Shown here: piece after piece, positions 6,090-9,021 of the stretch | Layout: the number at the start of each line of letters is the position of its first letter | Position numbering within the stretch: position 1 is the stretch's first letter | Assembly: GCA_009782695.1 (NCBI GenBank) | Contig: WRIO01000027.1 | Span: 1 to 9,021 of the forward strand | Source: Candidatus Cloacimonadota bacterium | GTDB taxonomy: Bacteria > Cloacimonadota > Cloacimonadia > Cloacimonadales > WRIO01 | DNA length: 9,021 nt | Direction of reading: 5' to 3' | The notes under the pieces: model-generated | Databases searched by the model: none | Told to the model about the DNA's origin: nothing | What the model saw: the letters and a program-made list of their open reading frames with translations, nothing else | Position numbers and translations under genes: made by a program

Positions 6090-8351
6090 TTATTTCCTCT
6101 TCTTTAGATATTCTTTGATCATTTCTATTTTTTGATAGTTAACCTCAATTTCGGCTTTTAAGGCTTCTATATTCACATCATTTATTTCTTTTTCATTTAC
6201 ATTATCTGATATATCATTAAGTGATTTCGTGTCATTGGTATCATCAAACTCTTTTAGCGCCTGACTTATATCTTTTGATAGCTGATCAGACATTTCGTCT
6301 ACCTTCCGTAGTAAATCCAAAAGTTGACTCTTTACCATGGTTTTTTCTGTTTTTAATCTCATATATTCATCAGCATTATTGAGCTCATCGTTACTAACTT
6401 CTGCTTTAGGAGATTCTACTGGTTCATTATTTTTTTGTGGTGAGATATCTATTTTCATTTCACATGCTTTTTGATATTTTTTTTCTATCAGTTCCTTGTC
6501 ATGCTCGTCTATATCTCCTTTTATTATCTCAAATATCTCTTCGATTCCCAAAGTCTCTTTTTCTAATAGTATATCTGCCATTTTATCCAATAAACTTCTG
6601 TGGTCGACCAATATTTTCATAGCTTTTTCGTGCGCAGCATGCACGATGCTCCTTATCTCTGCATCTATTAGCTGGGCAGTGGCTTCGCTTAAAGATTCAT
6701 GTTGCACGAAATCACGACCCAAAAAAACTTGCCTATCTTCATGCCCCACAGTCATAGGACCAACCCTCTCGCTCATTCCCCATTGGCATACCATCTTTTT
6801 GGCTAGGTCCGTCGCTCGATGTATGTCGTTTCCTGCACCCGTAGTCAGTTCACCAAACACAAGTTCTTCGGCACATCGACCGCCCATGAGCATCACCAAC
6901 ATTTGGTTTAAATAGCTTTTGGAATATGACATTTTATCGTTTCCAAGTGAATGAGTTGCTCCGCCTGTAAATCCACGCGGTATGATAGTCACTTTATGAA
7001 CGACATCTGTTTTGTCTTGAAATATAGAACACAACACATGCCCTGTTTCATGATAGGAAGTGTTTTTTTTCTCATCTTCCTCTATCACCCTGCTTTTCCT
7101 TTCTTTACCAAGGGTAACTTTGTCTCTTGCCTCATCAAAATCTATCATTTCTATCTTTTTCTTGTTCTTGCGAGCGGCTATCAGGGCTGCTTCATTGCAT
7201 AGATTAGCTAGATCAGCACCGCTAAAACCAGGCGTGCTTCGAGCTATAATCATTAAATTAACATCCTTTGACAAGGGTAGTTTGTTAGTGTGAACTTTCA
7301 TAATCTCATTACGACCGGCGATATCGGGCAGGTCAACTATTACTTGCCTATCGAACCGCCCAGGTCTAAGCAGAGCTGGGTCTAGCACATCAGGTCTATT
7401 TGTAGCGGCAATAATGATAACAGAGTCATTCATTTCAAAGCCGTCCATTTCCACTAATAGCTGGTTTAGTGTCTGTTCTCTCTCGTCATGTCCTCCGCCT
7501 AACCCTGCCCCACGTGAACGCCCCACAGCGTCTATTTCGTCTATGAAAGCTATACAGGGTGCACTTCTTTTGGCTTGGTCAAATAAATCTCGGACTCGAG
7601 AAGCCCCTACTCCGACAAACATCTCTACGAAATCAGAACCGCTGATGCTATAAAAAGGGACACCGGCTTCACCAGCTACAGCTTTTGCCAGTAATGTTTT
7701 CCCTGTTCCTGGTCTACCCAAGAGTAAAACTCCTTTTGGGATTCGACCGCCTAATTTCTGGAATTTCCCAGGAGCTTTTAAAAATTCTATTATTTCCTGC
7801 AGTTCCTCTTTTGCCTCGTTTACACCTGCTACATCGTTGAAAGTGATTTTTGGCTTTCCTAAATTATATACTTTTGCTCGGTTCTTCCCAAACTGAAAGG
7901 CTCTATTACTGCCACCTTGCATCGTTCTCATAAAAAACAACCAAAAACCTATCAAAACTATAAAGGGTAGCCATGAGATGATTGCTATCCAAAACTTTGA
8001 AGGTTTATCAGATCGTATATTTACGTTTGCATCACGCAGTTCTTTGATGATATTTGCATCTGCAAAAGGCATATATGTAGAATACTTTACACCTGTTAGA
8101 TCTGTATACTTGATAGTTTGACCTTCAAACTGAACATCAGATATGCTTTGCCCATTTAGCATTTGTAAAAAATAACTATATGTAACCTCTTCATATTTCG
8201 GCTTTTGACTGTTGAACATATTATAGAGTATCACAGCAAATAATATGATTATTATCCAAAAAAGCATTGGTTGTGGCTTTTTAATTTTTATATTTTTGTT
8301 TTGTCCTTTATTCTTATGATTTCGATTGTCACTTGGTCGTCGTTGATTCAT
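6090..8351 (-). CDS. ftsH: ATP-dependent zinc metalloprotease FtsH with long C-terminal tail
   Basis: This membrane-bound AAA+ protease degrades misfolded membrane and selected cytoplasmic proteins. The 753 residues run as follows: a basic cytoplasmic leader (1-28); TM1 (about 29-44); a short periplasmic domain (about 50-115); TM2 (about 120-141); the AAA+ module with Walker A GRPGTGKT (212-219), pore loop FVEMFVGVG (241-249) and Walker [10 protein letters not shown] (266-274); the second region of homology [19 protein letters not shown] with arginines 329 and 332; and the M41 peptidase with HETGH (434-438) and the third zinc ligand Asp509 (GAGND). Arg213 replaces the usual Pro in GPPGTGKT, and Thr436 the usual Ala in HEAGH; neither removes a catalytic residue. 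After about residue 612 there are ~140 extra residues, acidic and coiled-coil-like, ending KKRK. Typical FtsH has 600-670 residues. AAGGAAG at 8359-8365 lies 7 nt before the ATG. It sits 48 bp after hpt, the common hpt-ftsH order. Confidence 0.97.
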   Translation of the reverse strand: MNQRRPSDNRNHKNKGQNKNIKIKKPQPMLFWIIIILFAVILYNMFNSQKPKYEEVTYSYFLQMLNGQSISDVQFEGQTIKYTDLTGVKYSTYMPFADANIIKELRDANVNIRSDKPSKFWIAIISWLPFIVLIGFWLFFMRTMQGGSNRAFQFGKNRAKVYNLGKPKITFNDVAGVNEAKEELQEIIEFLKAPGKFQKLGGRIPKGVLLLGRPGTGKTLLAKAVAGEAGVPFYSISGSDFVEMFVGVGASRVRDLFDQAKRSAPCIAFIDEIDAVGRSRGAGLGGGHDEREQTLNQLLVEMDGFEMNDSVIIIAATNRPDVLDPALLRPGRFDRQVIVDLPDIAGRNEIMKVHTNKLPLSKDVNLMIIARSTPGFSGADLANLCNEAALIAARKNKKKIEMIDFDEARDKVTLGKERKSRVIEEDEKKNTSYHETGHVLCSIFQDKTDVVHKVTIIPRGFTGGATHSLGNDKMSYSKSYLNQMLVMLMGGRCAEELVFGELTTGAGNDIHRATDLAKKMVCQWGMSERVGPMTVGHEDRQVFLGRDFVQHESLSEATAQLIDAEIRSIVHAAHEKAMKILVDHRSLLDKMADILLEKETLGIEEIFEIIKGDIDEHDKELIEKKYQKACEMKIDISPQKNNEPVESPKAEVSNDELNNADEYMRLKTEKTMVKSQLLDLLRKVDEMSDQLSKDISQALKEFDDTNDTKSLNDISDNVNEKEINDVNIEALKAEIEVNYQKIEMIKEYLKKRK

Positions 8352-8358
8352 TTTGTTT

Positions 8359-8365
8359 CTTCCTT
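8359..8365 (-). promoter_or_regulatory. Ribosome binding site of ftsH
   Basis: AAGGAAG on the minus strand lies 7 nt before ATG 8351. It supports that start and hence the 28-residue basic leader of FtsH. The 48-bp hpt-ftsH gap (8352-8399) that holds it shows no hairpin terminator, so read-through from hpt is expected. Confidence 0.75.
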
Positions 8366-8399
8366 AATTTTTGCTCGTTTGTGTTTAAAACAGTTTGGT

Positions 8400-8945
8400 T
8401 TATTTATATATCTCTTCTTTTAGCACCCCTATATAGGGTAAATTTCTATATCGTTCTGCATAATCTAGACCGTAACCCACATAAAAATCTTCTTCTGCCA
8501 CAAAGCCAATATACTCAACTTTAACTTCTGTTTTATGCAAAGAAGGCTTGTCTAATAAAGCACAATTGGTGATACTTTTGGGTTGTAATCTTCGTAGATG
8601 ATTTTGCAAAAACATCAGTGTAAATCCTGTATCGATAATATCTTCCACCAAAATAATATGCCTATCTTTGATGTCTATATCTAAATCCTTTTTTATCTTC
8701 ACCACCCCCGAAGATGTCGTAGAATCTCCATAACTTGACACCGCTATAAAATCTATCTCCAATGGAATAGTCATGCACTTCATCAGCTCTGTCAAGAAAA
8801 CTACAGCTCCCCGTAATACACAAATCAACACTGGGTTTTTATCCTCAAATTCTTTGGATAATATAGACCCTAATTCACGCACTCGTTTTTCTATAGTTCT
8901 TTCGTCTATCAACACCCGAAATATGTCCTTATTCAAACTATCCAT
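8400..8945 (-). CDS. hpt: Hypoxanthine phosphoribosyltransferase
   Basis: This purine salvage enzyme joins hypoxanthine or guanine to PRPP to make IMP or GMP in the cytoplasm. The product has 181 residues from ATG 8945, the usual size. Visible motifs are LRGAV (44-48); the flexible loop SSYGDST (70-76); the PRPP-binding VEDIIDTGFTL (100-110) with the paired acidic residues; LLDKPS with the purine-contacting Lys133; and the C-terminal YVGYGLDYAERYRNLPYIG block (156-173). ATG 8945 was chosen because AAGGA at 8954-8958 lies 8 nt upstream and the length fits. An in-frame ATG at 9011 would add 22 Lys-rich residues encoded across an A14 tract, unlike the family, and is preceded by stops. It is the first complete gene of the cluster. 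In many bacteria hpt sits between tilS and ftsH. Confidence 0.96.
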   Translation of the reverse strand: MDSLNKDIFRVLIDERTIEKRVRELGSILSKEFEDKNPVLICVLRGAVVFLTELMKCMTIPLEIDFIAVSSYGDSTTSSGVVKIKKDLDIDIKDRHIILVEDIIDTGFTLMFLQNHLRRLQPKSITNCALLDKPSLHKTEVKVEYIGFVAEEDFYVGYGLDYAERYRNLPYIGVLKEEIYK

Positions 8946-9021
8946 TTTTTGATTCCTTATTATTTTTTTTTTTTTTAGTTCGTTTTGGGCTTTTCTGCTT
9001 TTCATTATCATCTATCAAAGT
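8938..9021 (-). CDS. Possible 3' end of an upstream gene (lysine-rich tail), partial
   Basis: Read on the minus strand from the right edge, one frame stays open for 27 codons to a TAG at 8940-8938. It would encode a charged tail (TLIDDNEKQKSPKRTKKKKN, then NKESKNG). It would overlap the hpt start by 8 nt. The other two frames carry stops within the first 13 bases. In gene-order terms tilS would be a natural neighbour, but the tail has no diagnostic motif. The stretch could equally be an untranslated leader that happens to lack stops. Confidence 0.3.
   Translation of the reverse strand, partial: TLIDDNEKQKSPKRTKKKKNNKESKNG
8953..8958 (-). promoter_or_regulatory. Ribosome binding site deciding the hpt start
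   Basis: AAGGAA on the minus strand lies 7-8 nt before ATG 8945. This spacing, with the normal protein length obtained, favours 8945 over the upstream in-frame ATGs at 9011 and 9005. Confidence 0.8.
8963..8976 (-). repeat. A14 homopolymer tract upstream of hpt
   Basis: Fourteen consecutive T on the plus strand read as A14 in the hpt transcript, 17 nt before the start codon and just before the Shine-Dalgarno site. It is among the longest homopolymers in the window; the other, 11 A, belongs to the terminator at 1727. Such tracts are prone to replication and transcription slippage, and assemblies often miscount them. Confidence 0.9.

Noticed and set aside
6437..7653. Plus-strand frames of 61-139 codons inside ftsH
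   Set aside because: They are antisense to the AAA+ and M41 domains, overlap one another in different frames, and lack ribosome sites.
8333..8524. 63-codon plus-strand frame spanning the ftsH start and hpt end
   Set aside because: It is hydrophobic only because it reads A-rich DNA backwards; there is no initiation signal or conserved motif.
9004..9018. TTGATA and GATAAT hexamers near the right edge as an hpt promoter
   Set aside because: They overlap instead of having a 16-18 nt spacing, and any upstream context lies outside the window.
1..9021. CRISPR arrays, insertion sequences, tRNA genes or phage/defence modules
   Set aside because: I saw no direct repeat series, terminal inverted repeats, transposase motifs, cloverleaf-like stretches or toxin-antitoxin pairs; all space is accounted for by the genes listed.

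Overview
This window is a compact, AT-rich bacterial chromosome segment (roughly mid-30s % GC by eye) with no sign of mobile DNA. The best pointer to the organism is a secreted protein ending in a PNPFNP-type C-terminal sorting domain, which is typical of the FCB group and related phyla. Clear GGAGG/AAGGA-type Shine-Dalgarno sites argue against typical Bacteroidetes. Together with the low GC, this suggests a Cloacimonadota-like (Candidatus Cloacimonas) genome. That is an inference from style, not a proven placement. Layout: positions 1-1728 (+ strand) carry the 3' part of murI (glutamate racemase, cut by the window edge). Two bases later comes a divergent protein resembling an M29 aminopeptidase that seems to lack most of the metal ligands. 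A strong bidirectional hairpin terminator (about 1733-1758) separates these from the convergent minus-strand genes. Positions 1775-4087 (- strand) encode a 770-residue secreted protein with a signal peptide, one Asp-box, a calcium-loop-like motif and a type A C-terminal sorting domain. A 78-bp gap (4088-4165) with a perfect TTGACA box separates it from the operon upstream. Positions 4166-8945 (- strand) form a tight cluster transcribed in the order hpt, ftsH, hslV, hslU. A lysine-rich reading frame entering from the right edge may be the tail of another upstream gene. How the genes work together: hpt (purine salvage) leads a run of protein-quality-control genes. These are FtsH, a membrane-anchored AAA+ zinc protease, and HslV/HslU, the two-part proteasome-like protease. 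ftsH and hslV are separated by 1 nt and hslV and hslU by at most 6 nt, so co-transcription and probably translational coupling are expected. MurI supplies D-glutamate for peptidoglycan and is functionally unrelated. No RNA genes, CRISPR arrays, insertion sequences or long repeats were seen, and no gene-free stretch exceeds 100 bases. I found no convincing undescribed multi-gene system. The points most worth a second look are the apparently inactive M29-like protein, the long acidic coiled-coil tail on FtsH, the A14 tract in front of hpt, and the uncharacterised secreted protein.
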